From Branchiostoma floridae (Eukaryota > Chordata > Leptocardii > Amphioxiformes > Branchiostomatidae), in the NCBI RefSeq assembly GCF_000003815.2, contig NC_049986.1:9260167-9324166 (forward strand): a DNA stretch of 64,000 nt, given 5' to 3'. Shown here piece by piece: positions 20,986 to 32,077 of the stretch. A program made the position numbers and the translations under genes. The first letter of the stretch is position 1, and each line of letters starts with the position of its first letter. Under the pieces are notes generated by a model. The model was not told the origin of the DNA. It made no database searches and was given only the letters and a program-made list of their open reading frames with translations.

Positions 20986-23885
20986 ACATATATACGATAA
21001 TTTAAAAAGGCACACAATGTCGATCTAATCTATAGAGCTATCTCATGTTTCTACGTACAGTACACTACATTACTGGGGGGAGGGGGTGTCTTACACTTCT
21101 TGAAGGGAAGTGGGCATTAATAGAATAGCCCTCGTCTTTAATGATTAAATGGTTTTGGTGATTTTGGTAGAAATTTAGTTTTTTTGGGGAAGCTTTTCAG
21201 ATGAAGAAGGCTAAATAAGATTTTAGTACTATGTAGTAAACAACATTCTACTACATAGCACTGTTTAGTACTTGTAACTTTATCTTTTACGTTCTAGCTT
21301 TTCGTAAATCTTCCTTGTGGCTTTCAACCATATACCCAGTTTTCTAAACTTATAAAGGATTTTCCCAATGGACAACGATTTTTAATTTCAGTGACGTTAT
21401 TTGAATATCTTATTTTCCCATGATGCTACAATAACGTCATAACTTTTGTTGCTCATTGACCCACCGCACGGAAAAGACGGCCCTCTAGCACTGTTTACTA
21501 TTTGTGACCGAAATTTTCACAATGTTTTTGCATACCCTCAATCGTTGTAGAATGCTGGTGTTTAAATTTTGTGTCCTCAATACTACGTATGACAATTTTA
21601 GAGATTTGTGTCACATTTTGCTCCATTTCCTTACCTAATGTGGAGAGAATCAGCGTAAAAAGTTGTCAAAATGCACAGTTTGCCGAAACTGTATGTCTCA
21701 AAACATCCGACAGGGGGCGCTAGTGAGTGGCTACCTGCACTGTACCGCGAACACTACACCTGGCATGTTCACGCATGGGCGCGCACAGGGACCTGGTTAT
21801 GAACCTGCCTGCATGTTTCCACAACACTCTGCACGGTAAACCGAGCGGCGGGTCGGATATCGCTTCCTTTTACTCCAATGTTTCGTCAACAGAAAATCTT
21901 TCTATTGGCGAGAATAGGAAAAGGGCGTGTGGGGATGGATTTAAGAAGTATTATAATGATCGACTGTTTGTTTGGATAAACTGTACAAACAAGCGTTTTG
22001 TAACCAAGAATTTGAAACCGGTGGTAGGGAAAGCGTGCTAAAGCACGGTACTTTATTTTGTACTTCGTGACTTCTTCAACTCAAGACAACAATGAATGCC
22101 AAGAACATGAACAGATTCTTAAACAAAACATTTTCCGCACTGAAACCACCTGAGTATCAGCGCTAGCGGAAGGTAAAAAAAAGCACGACAAAAGCACGAC
22201 AAAGTAACTACTCAATATATGGATTTCCGAAATACGAGGAAAATTAAAGGAAACATCGTTTCATTTCTATAACGTTTAGTAGAAAAATGACAGGAAATTT
22301 CTCAGAAATTTATGGTCCGCTACCGACGACAGCATACCACAACTATTGACGCAAAATAAGTAGAATGCGCCGGCCGTGCATTTATGTATTGACAACTATT
22401 TTGCATCCGCTAACTATTTCCGCGTGACCATTATTTATTATTTCTAATTGCTAAAAATGAGAAAAAAATTACTTAAAGAATCGTGGTATTTTCTGTGGAG
22501 AAATAATAACCAGTTATAGTTTTCGAATCAGTCGAGATATAGACATAGTTCTGAGTTTTATTCTGAAAGAGTAACGCGAGCGAGAAAATCTGACGGAAAT
22601 CCGACGATGTAAGAGTGATACTTTGAAACAAAGGGCCGCCGAATTTTGGCAACAAATCCGTCTGAATCACGAGCGCACCCGATATAGTCTGAAGACCAAC
22701 AGATTGATTTCAGGACTAAACAGCTTTATGTTGCTCCAGCTTATAATCGTGTTATGATCATACACACCTCAAAATGAGCTTCAAACTTTCCTTCCACGCG
22801 TTTAGTTGAAAGTCGCCTTCTACGAGATTCAACCATGCCAGGTTTGTGAAGTTTCTCTGCTTATCGTTGTCTAATATAGGGACAACCCATTACGTAGTTA
22901 AGGAACTGTAACTACCATTCTGTTTGATTACAAGTATAAAGGCTATATTTTAATTCTACAGTGATTTTACAGTTTTAAATCGTAGGTTTTCGCGGGTAGG
23001 GTAGGGGGTTACTAGTGATTGTTGCCGTACTCTCGGTTACTGGCTCCACCTGTGTATCAGGTACCGTCACATCCCTTCTCTGCCCACAACTCCGTGACAT
23101 CTTCAACACGGGAGGTCACACGTGAAGATTTTAGCGTTACCTTGGCGTGAACCAACATCAAAAAGGGGGTCTCGTTACTTTGCACCATCTTTTTATACTT
23201 CAAAACGACGAAAAAATTGTAGTTTTTGTGGTTTTCTGACCCCTTGCGCTTTACATCTTGTAGAAAAGTTAGAGGCAGTCACGAGGTGGTTGTAATATGA
23301 GCTCGCGGCGTTGGAGGATTGTTTGGAAAGCTGCTTAGCTTGAGGAATCACCCTCGTGTTCGTACACCGTGTAGTCGGGGACCCACAGAAAACCACGAGC
23401 CGAAAAAAAGACAACACCTACCGGTGACGAAATAGGGTGTGTGTGCAACCAGGCTACATAACTATGGCGGTCGAACTAAGGGTTAGCTAGAGTACCACAC
23501 TAGTAGTTTTCACTTCTTTAGCTTAGATCAACGACAGAAAGAAAGTTACCCCGTGAAAGGACTACGCATTCTTTGGACTGGAGATTTACATGTTTATCAA
23601 GGGACAAGTCCCGAGGGCACAGTTTTAGAGATGCGACGACTCAACGAAGTGTTGTTGGACCGGTTTCACCACCGTATGTAGTCAGCCGCAGAAACGTTTG
23701 TGCCATGATGTGAGAAACAGTCTGCGCCTACTTGACACAACAGTGACCGCTTCGTACGAGCATTTTCGCCAATATGGATACTTAGGAGAAGAAAAGGGCG
23801 ACAGGCTTGACTTAGAAGTTACGGTGGATAAGTAAGAAGGTGTGCTGTCTACAAATAGTGTCACGCGAAGGAACCAGGTGCAACC
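20986..23885. other. Presumed 5' flank of the calcium channel gene, no coding seen
   Basis: Contains a 10-bp inverted repeat near 21227-21260 and a CTCF-like CCGACAGGGGGCGCT at 21707-21721. CpG is more frequent from about 22.4 kb onward. No TATA box or clear start element could be picked. The open frame near 21.7 kb has no recognisable domain. Confidence 0.35.
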
Positions 23886-23907
23886 ATGAGTGACTTGGCG
23901 ACCCGCG
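23886..23907 (+). CDS. CACNA1 (Cav2): Candidate first coding exon of the Cav2 gene
   Basis: ACCATGA gives a good start context. ATG AGT GAC TTG GCG ACC CGC G (MSDLATR plus one base) is followed by the donor GTAGGT. Its phase (one base left over) is exactly what the exon at 31947 needs, where two bases CG complete an Ala codon. The evidence is only phase, start context and donor; an 8-kb intron would separate the two. Other first exons are possible. Confidence 0.35.
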
Positions 23908-25889
23908 GTAGGTGTTTCAAACTCTCAGTTCCCACAGTCTTATGTACATGTAAGGGAGCTCTTTATGGTAGTTGTTGCGTTGGAAAATATTGTGACTGCA
24001 TGGTCAGGGAAGTGATATAAGGGCTCATCGTGGCATGCAGTGTCGCTCTCTGTACAAAGCCGGTTTGTTGTTTGTCTATGTGTACATTTGGGGTCAGATT
24101 TTACTTGTGTAGTGACGTCATACCCACTTTCCAGAAAATCTCTTCAGTGTCGTCTGAAACGTGGCTAACAAAGTTTTCGTTGGTCAGAATATTTGATAAA
24201 CATATTTGAGAGTTCTTTCCGAGCTTTCATTTTTCTGTTGAAGTAGACACTAAACGAATTCAGCCAATGAAAGATCTTGAAGGATATAAATCAAAACAAA
24301 GAAAACGTTTGACTCCTTGACATGGGGTCAGCGCCATTTTGTCCCTTCACAGTCACACAGCATAAATGTTAACAAGCATGTCCAGATAGAGATCAAATTT
24401 CAACACCGTGTCAAATAACGGAACTTTCGCTTCGCAAAGTTTGAGTCTAAAATACCGCTTTTTTTGTCAAATATGCATAATTCATAATTATATACAGTGT
24501 TACTATCATGATTGTTAATTATAAGAGTAACAATTACGGATTCATGTTAAGAAAGGGAGTTGTTTAGATACAAGTTACGCCATGCCTGTGTTAACACCGT
24601 TCGTTGAAATTAGACACACTGCGAAATGATGGTATGCGAAAATGGGCACGACAGCAAATTTTGTACAATCATTATTTTTTATCTTTGCCCTATTTTCAGA
24701 GATTGTTGCAAAGGCACTACTTTAACTTTCGTTGTTGATTTGTCAATAGTACTTTGAAATCTAGCAGTCAAGATATATATGTTTCGTCATGAAAGATGAT
24801 TAATATGAGATGCAACTTTCTATGTTTTATTGTACCACTTCCCCAACAAAAGTCGCCTTCGTACCGTAACTAAAATGAATCCCTTTTGAGCGTTCATGGT
24901 GGAAATCTTTCGTCTTCAGCTTTGTTTGTACCATTGTTGGTTTAAACTATTTGAATGATGTTAACTTCGCAGTTCGATTGGCACCAGCCATGTAACGTTA
25001 TCTTACCGAGTCCCCTTCCAAAACAAAATGTACCATAGCTTACTTCCAGTCATGAAATAGCTGTTCAGCTAAACGTTCCAAACATACTGATTGCAAACCA
25101 AGAAAAACTCGTCAAAACACACTCCTCTCCTGAGCGAAAAGACAAGAATTAGGTCGTTGAAATTTGACCCCTCAAAGGGGGTTATCAAAGAGGCCTACGG
25201 CAAGACCCAAATCAAATACTACCCATACCACCATATCTTCTTGGAAAAACAACACCTGCTTTTGTACCATGGTCAACCGATGCGTAACTGTTAAAATTAC
25301 TCATCACAACATTTGCCACAGTCCTTCAAAAACAGAAGGGAACATTTTATGCGAGTGGGGTTTTTTTTGTCGTGATTTTACAGGTGTTATTCTAACAGGT
25401 GGTTTTGTTTTTAGCCAGATGATATGGAAATGAGATCAAACGTCCATTAAAATGAAATCCTTTTAGTGAAATATTACTGAAACAACTTCACTAAATCCTT
25501 CCTTCTTCGTACTTCGTCTCCAGACATTAGAGGAAATATATCATAAGCAAGGGTACATATTTTTCGTCCTTTAGCTTTAATAGCTACGTTGTGTTTTGAT
25601 AGTGTTTCTTTGTGTAATTTTCAATACTGCCTCAGGACAAGGTGTCCCCTCCCCCTTTTAGTTCCCGAGATAAATGTTTCCTTTTACATCTGCTTTTACC
25701 CGATGCATAAAGAACTTTCTTGTCACAATAAAAGTACAGCGACTTTTTTAAGGTATTTCATCTACTGATAACGTTGCACTAGGGTAGATACGATGGTTTT
25801 GATATTGTAATCATAAGATATATGGATAACGTTATATCAATACATCGGGTTTATTCATCCTTTACACAACAGCTTCTCTAATATCTGAC

Positions 25890-26082
25890 GCTAGTTCACA
25901 TTTGTCCGCGGGGTAACCTATATCCGTTGTTATATCAAACGGTAGTAATCTCAAATATGGGTTAACCTATATCCGTTGCTATATCAAACTGCAATGTTTT
26001 CAGAATATTGCACTTTGAAACCACCGCCAGTCGCCTTTAAAACAACGGATATAGGTTACCCCGTGGATAAAGGTAACCTCGC
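25890..26082. mobile_element. Foldback MITE (family B), copy 5
   Basis: CTAGTTCACATTTGTCCGCG at one end and CGTGGATAAAGGTAACCTCG at the other. The CCTATATCCGTTG block is repeated twice in the left arm. Confidence 0.8.
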
Positions 26083-27359
26083 TTTAATATCCCAATTTTC
26101 ACACTGTTAGGTCTGTCTACTAGTTAATTGAATTCATACGCAGAAAGAAATGCATCAAATTCCTTTGGGGAAGAAATGTGAATAATTTTGAGCGTTTGTC
26201 ACTATACGTTGGACACTCTTTGTCAATCATTTTTGGACAGAATGAAAAAGCAAAGCGGTTTTCAGGTGAAATTTGATAGTTTTGCTAGTAGCTAGTGGTA
26301 GTGCGGTTTTGTTAAGACTTTTGGCACGTGTTTGGTGCCATACACGGCACCGCGGAAGGTTATAGAAAAACAGGAAAGGGTATGAACTCGGACAATGTCC
26401 CGTGTCTTACCACGAGACAATAACTTGCCTGTTGTAACAGGGTCTAATCATTTCGACCTTCATCAGTCCATTGACCTTTTTATCTAGTTCGTTAATGAAA
26501 AGCACGCACGAATGACCCCTAAACATTTTGACCTGTTGTCTCGTAAAAAAACAAGGGTTAAAATTTAGGTATTTTCAAATGTGTGACAAGAAAACACATT
26601 TGCAACGTGCATGTTGAATGGTATATGATGGGAGGGGGTAGTTTTTACTGTTTACACTAAGCCTATATCATAGGGGATAATGACATACCCCCAGGGTGTA
26701 TGTGGTATTTCTTTTGAAAAACCTTGATCTTTGTTGCCGAAAAATGAGAGAAAAATTTTCAGTATCAACGGTGAGAGAAAACAAGTCAACTAGAAATTGA
26801 TTTTGTAAATATGTGTTTAACATTTGGGGATATAGATTGATAATGTGTATCGAGATAAGGTGTTATTACAGTTATCTTGTGGCTTTGTGTGGAATCCTGT
26901 AAGGTCACTTTTGTAAGCCTCGAGCGTGTTGTGAGAACATTCACGTGTGCCCTTGGGTTAACATGCTAATGAGGCAGCTTGGGGAGGGGGGCACACACCT
27001 GGGTCGTCCTCAGATGGCCTTTCTTGAGTCAGTGAATTAGTTTGTATTCAATTACATATCTATTTATTGATATTTGTCACATTTGTGGGACGATTGATCC
27101 ACCCACACTGGTAAGGACCCCTGCTCTCAAAGTTTCGATACTAAAGTGTAACACGGGACCCCCCTCTACTAGTAATGAATGTCGTTGGTCATTCCCGAAA
27201 AAAAGGGTGCACAGTCACATTTTAAAAGAGTAAAACTGTTAAAGTGTAAGGAGGATAAATTTGATGATTTTCGAGTGACGAAATACAGGCACATGTTGAG
27301 CGGTTGGAAACTAATTGTAAAGATGGCCGCCTACCACGCTAATATCAGGACGTTAGCAT

Positions 27360-27555
27360 GACCAACACACGATCTGGTAAAAACGGAAGTTCCATTGCAG
27401 TATAGTGGAAAGCCACTACGAGTCCCAGTGTCGAACTCGACCTTCGTTTTTCTGATGACGCCTCTCCTACCAAATTGTCAAAGGATATTCTGTCTGTAGA
27501 CACACAGACAAACGACACCGAAAACATAACCTTAGGCGAAGGTAAGTTAAGGCCC
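27360..27555 (+). repeat. Dispersed repeat shared with 11290-11645
   Basis: TTCCATTGCAGTATAGTGGA, GACCTTCGTTTTTCTGATGA and AAAACATAACCTTAGGCGAA match the order of blocks in the copy at 11.3-11.6 kb. Unclassified. Confidence 0.5.
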
Positions 27556-28362
27556 CCTCTCACTTGACGTGCGGCACGCTTAAATAAAATAAAATAAAGA
27601 AATAAAATCGACTCAAGAGGCGTGCTAACGTTGTTGGTCGTGACTCACATTGCAAAAGTAAACATGCTGTATGCATATATTTAGTCAGCTTGTCAATATT
27701 GACCATGGTAAAACCATATTTCACATCAGCCCTGCAGCATCGGCTAAGGCTTAAAACCACTCGAGAACGACAGTCTCTGTCACATAAGACTCAGGTCTGT
27801 TGCAAAGTTCTTTTCTGTGGACTCACAATGTGGAGACGAGGTGCGTCATCTTGTGTTTCGTTCTTCCGTAAACACGATCATGGCCGTGAAAAGTCACGTA
27901 CAGTGTTTAGGAATAACTTGGCTTAGACCTACTTCTCGTGAGCGCAAAGGAACGCGAACAGTAAACAGGATGGGGCCGTTGAACCACGTCTGGGCTAGAT
28001 CCGACTTTCCCAGAATTTCACGCCGTTGGTCTTCCTTTATGTTTACTTTACTTTGTGCACCTTTGCGTAAACTGAACCAAAATAACACTCCCTATTTGAC
28101 GACGGCGTTTTTTTTTCCATCTTGGGATGGGATTTTATTGCATTATGTAAAACGTGTTGTAACACAGGTATAAAGGCTTCTAGGGTCGGGCACGAATTCT
28201 TCGTAACGCGTTATAAACAACGACACGGACTGTCACTTTTCTTTACGCAAGCACAAGGGCTCACCTGACAGTTTGTTGATGTCACTGTCTGACTCATGTT
28301 TGCATAGCTTTACTAGCTACAACTTGAACTCTTAGCTAAATTGACTACCAATGGATCCATTG

Positions 28363-28555
28363 CGCTAGTTCACCTTTATACGCGGGGTAACCCATATCCG
28401 TTGTTTTGTAAAACGGTGGTTTCAAACGGCAATATTTTGAAAATGTTGCAATTTGAAATCACCGTTCTTCGATTTGATATACCTATAGCTAAGTGCGCCA
28501 TTATTTTTGAAACAGCGGATATAGGTTACCCCGCGGATTATGGTGAATTAGCGTT
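28363..28555. mobile_element. Foldback MITE (family B), copy 6
   Basis: CGCTAGTTCACCTTTATACG to GATTATGGTGAATTAGCGTT, with CCCATATCCGTTGTTTTGTA facing GCGGATATAGGTTACCCCGC. It ends 45 bases before the assembly gap. Confidence 0.8.
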
Positions 28556-28600
28556 ACAAACTAAGGTACAATATTGGCGAACAACTGTGTACGCAGTATA

Positions 28601-29093
28601 NNNNNNNNNNNNNNNNNNNNNNNNNNNNNNNNNNNNNNNNNNNNNNNNNNNNNNNNNNNNNNNNNNNNNNNNNNNNNNNNNNNNNNNNNNNNNNNNNNNN
28701 NNNNNNNNNNNNNNNNNNNNNNNNNNNNNNNNNNNNNNNNNNNNNNNNNNNNNNNNNNNNNNNNNNNNNNNNNNNNNNNNNNNNNNNNNNNNNNNNNNNN
28801 NNNNNNNNNNNNNNNNNNNNNNNNNNNNNNNNNNNNNNNNNNNNNNNNNNNNNNNNNNNNNNNNNNNNNNNNNNNNNNNNNNNNNNNNNNNNNNNNNNNN
28901 NNNNNNNNNNNNNNNNNNNNNNNNNNNNNNNNNNNNNNNNNNNNNNNNNNNNNNNNNNNNNNNNNNNNNNNNNNNNNNNNNNNNNNNNNNNNNNNNNNNN
29001 NNNNNNNNNNNNNNNNNNNNNNNNNNNNNNNNNNNNNNNNNNNNNNNNNNNNNNNNNNNNNNNNNNNNNNNNNNNNNNNNNNNNNNNNNNNNN
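28601..29093. other. Assembly gap (493 N)
   Basis: A run of N. Frames drawn across it are artefacts. Confidence 0.99.
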
Positions 29094-29124
29094 TATTCCG
29101 AGTGCGCATGTACAACCACATGGA

Positions 29125-29175
29125 TTGTGGGTGATATGTCAAAGGTGAGAGCCCCTAAGACATAAACAAAGCACG
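29125..29175 (+). mobile_element. MITE family D fragment
   Basis: GGGTGATATGTCAAAGGTGA then GAGCCCCTAAGACATAAAC matches the terminal repeat of the element at 59531-59655. The other end may lie in the gap. Confidence 0.45.
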
Positions 29176-29295
29176 TCTAGACATTGTCACCACAACTGAT
29201 AAGTCTTTCATTTCTGTATTCAAGACGTGCGCACAAAGTGACACTAGTGTGGTAGACTGGCATTACCAAGTTGACAACTACAGTCATGGCATACT

Positions 29296-29965
29296 GTTAA
29301 GATATATAACTTTATTGCACAACAATTGTACGAGGTACAAAGTATGGCATCTACATAACTACAGTGCTATAACTTAACTTAAGGCTTATCTAACTAATAC
29401 AGGAGTTGTAGTATGGGATAAGTTTCTTACAATCATTGGAGGCTTTTACAATCATTTGGGGAATTTCTAATGTCAAAACCTTCTTTGATATATTTTCCTA
29501 TATCTGCCATGCAGGGATTGTCACATGTCATTATGTATCTGAATTTGCACTTCAGGTCCATTTGGATAAATCCTTGTGTACAAAATGACAGCCTTCTGTA
29601 TAGAGAATTGCGTATATCGGAATATTTGGGACATACAACCATAAAGTGATATTCGTCTTCGATTAGCTCTGGACAGAATGGACAAACCCTCTGGTCAATA
29701 GGGATTTTTTGGAATCTTCCGGTTTCTATATTTAATTTGTGACAGCCAATTCTGAGTTGTGTGATTGCCCTACGAACGTCAAGGCTCTTTATGGTTGAAA
29801 TGTAATTTTCTTGCTTGTAATGCTTGTTCAATGTAGAAAGAGAGGAGAGTTTGGAATTGTTTCGAATAGAGGAATGCCAATTTTGCACGTATATATCTTG
29901 TAAACGTTGTCGTAACTGAGTGTCACTTTTACAAGCGCAATCAAAGCTACCACATGATATATTTT
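29296..29965 (-). pseudogene. LINE 3' end with zinc-knuckle C-terminal domain
   Basis: Reverse-strand frame 29965-29433 includes RRAITQLRIGCHKLNIETGR, then RVCPFCPELIEDEYHFMVVC. L-R-x-G-x-H-x-L...C-x2-C-x8-H-x4-C is the zinc-binding C-terminal domain seen after reverse transcriptases of many invertebrate LINEs. The RT itself is missing and the frame is closed upstream by a stop. The 3' UTR ends near 29296 in GTGCAATAAAGTTATATATC, the same tail as at 3230-3292. Confidence 0.75.
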
Positions 29966-30544
29966 GCTATTTTGGTACTTTCTTGTCATGTTCAACATCT
30001 CCAGAGGGGAAAAATCTTGTTTTTTTTGTTGTTTTCGTTTCAAAATCAGACAAAATTGACGAACGCGCTGATGTCATTCATAGAATGTACTTGCTGCTGC
30101 CTTACGACATAACACAGAATGTCCTAGTTTGCTTATAACGTTACATGTTTATATCAGACAACATTTGCACACACGAATCGACCTTGCTATCGTAGTTCAG
30201 ATTCAGGTCAAGGCAATGTCGGATAGTCCTCTCATATCTTCCAATGCCTTTCAGTATCTGTTGCCGTGGACATTTATTGATTTTTTTCCGGGGCATTCAC
30301 GTTTATTTGAATAAAAAAAAGCTCAAGGCTGGTGATAGCAGGGAGTCTCAGCAAGCTCAGCAGCTTTTCACTGGTTGATAGGGACGAACCATTGATACTG
30401 TGGATTGGGCAGGGGTGTGAAACTAGGGGGGTGGGTGGTGGTGGTGGGATGCATGCACTTACAGAGGCGGTCGCGTTTTAAGAGCGATGAAATTTATGTA
30501 TTACAAGATATTGTATCACAGGTTCGTACATGAACATCATTCGA

Positions 30545-30852
30545 TAGCCTGGATACCAGACCTCCGATGTAAATAATGAATGAATGAATGGTTTATTAGC
30601 ACCAAAACAAGTGCGCATACACATGTACATATCTTTGCAGCCATACAAGGCTGAATTGGTGTATGATACACGATACGTTTGATAAAAACTACATTAAGAC
30701 TCGTTTAGCAATGACACAATGAAATGCAGTGTGCTATAATTGCTCTGGATCGGAGGGGGAGTGGCGTTGTAGAATTTTCTTGGGGGTATTTTGGCCCTAA
30801 AGCCGAAGAATTGGCGAGTGCAAGACATGGAAACAGTCTGGTATCCTGGCTA
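30545..30852. mobile_element. TIR element, about 308 bp
   Basis: TAGCCTGGATACCAGAC at the left and GTCTGGTATCCTGGCTA at the right are inverted with one mismatch. No transposase. The left half contains a minus-strand LINE tail (TGAATGAATGAATGGTTTAT at about 30578), so the element is composite. Confidence 0.55.
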
Positions 30853-31842
30853 ATAATTCAGAAGAAAGAGAATATGCGTCTAGTCGCAGAACGGATAGAA
30901 AAAAAACATTTTCTGTACAGTGATAAGATATCTAAGACATTGATTCATTCAGTTCTAACGTTATCGTGTGTAAATTCTATAGAACTTGCAGTACGTTTTA
31001 TCTTATCTACGACAAGCATTGACTTTGATGACCCAACGAATACAATGGAGTGCTCAAGAAAAGAAAAGACCCCTGTTATCGAACTGTAAATGTTACGACC
31101 TTGTCCTAAAATGTCGTCCGATTTCAGTCAGGTTCAATTCAGGAATGTAGAATCAATGACTAAGCTATAAGCCACGGTGTAGTTAATCTTGTTGTACATG
31201 GCTAACAATAGGACAGGTCACACTGCTACGGACAAACGTTTTCTTTTGTCGTTATCTGTTTCGGTGTTCCTTTTTATAGTCCATTACTGAAGGTTGCATT
31301 ATGCTAAATCTGATCTACAGGGGGCGAACATGGGGGTTTAGGGTGTATCAGATGAGTATTCTGGCACATTTAGAGATGGTCATGATCTGGTTACCCTGTA
31401 TCAGGAAATGCATATAAACGCCAAGCGTCTTCAATGTTTTACCATCCCTATTGTACAGTGTAAAGTGGTTGACCTGGACAAACGTTGCAGATAGCTTGTA
31501 GGGCCCCCGTCTTACGTGGACGGTTAAGGAGACCTGACGTATATAGATATTTGCTGTTTCTTACTTTCGCACAACTGTTTAACTGAATTTAGGTGTAACA
31601 CACCAGTTTTGTACAGTAGGTACTATGTCTAATCCACCAACACCAAAAGGACCCATACTCTTTTCCAAATGTATGGTGCAGATGGGTTCTGTAACCTACT
31701 GTATATAGGTGTGGCTGTCCTCAAACACGAGGCCTCCAGCGTTAGTCCTATCCGAGAAAACGTCTCTAACCGAAGCTTTCGGTACCCATTTCCAACTGTG
31801 TATAGTAAGGAAATAGATGTTAAATGCCTTTACCAATGGCAC

Positions 31843-31905
31843 AACATTCGGGCCTGGTAGGGATTCAAACCCATGACCTTTAGAGTCAAAGTCAACAAAA
31901 CCGGT
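31843..31905 (-). repeat. tRNA-like SINE fragment (box B)
   Basis: The reverse strand reads GGTCATGGGTTTGAATCCCT then ACCAGGC. GGTTTGAATCC fits the polymerase III box B. It lies 40-100 bases upstream of a Cav2 exon, as does the similar fragment at 36045. Confidence 0.4.
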
Positions 31906-31946
31906 CTTCTCCCTAATTTCAACGTCTTTTTTTGTTGTTTTTGCAG

Positions 31947-32077
31947 CGTCTCGCGGCCTGGCGAATGTCGCCTCTGGCTTGATCAAGTTCAACGTCGAGC
32001 AGAAGAAACAGCCCATGCGGCGGGACTATTCTGCGCACGAGCAGATCATGCAGTCTGACGATCAGAATGCGCTGTCG
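31947..32077 (+). CDS. CACNA1 (Cav2): Cav2 N-terminal extension, exon 1 of 2
   Basis: Acceptor TTGTTTTTGCAG, donor GTAAGT. Two bases complete an Ala/Ser/Pro/Thr codon, then [20 protein letters not shown] and [23 protein letters not shown]. Charged and soluble, with no domain I recognise. It ends on a codon boundary, matching the next exon. It needs an upstream exon ending with one extra base; the candidate at 23886 fits. Confidence 0.72.

Larger units (their letters stand above)
23908..31946 (+). other. Intron or 5' flank of the Cav2 gene
   Basis: No exon recognised. Contains a CRE at 24113-24120, a foldback MITE at 25890, a repeat at 27360, another foldback MITE at 28363, an assembly gap, a LINE remnant on the minus strand at 29.3-29.97 kb and a TIR element at 30545. 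The open frame at 30724-31089 lies mostly within that TIR element and has no domain I recognise. Confidence 0.45.

Noticed and set aside
28341-29165. Long open frames spanning the second N run
   Set aside because: Mostly undetermined bases; the readable ends are a foldback MITE and a MITE fragment.
30724-31089. 121-codon plus-strand frame
   Set aside because: Begins inside a TIR element, no domain recognised, no exon structure.
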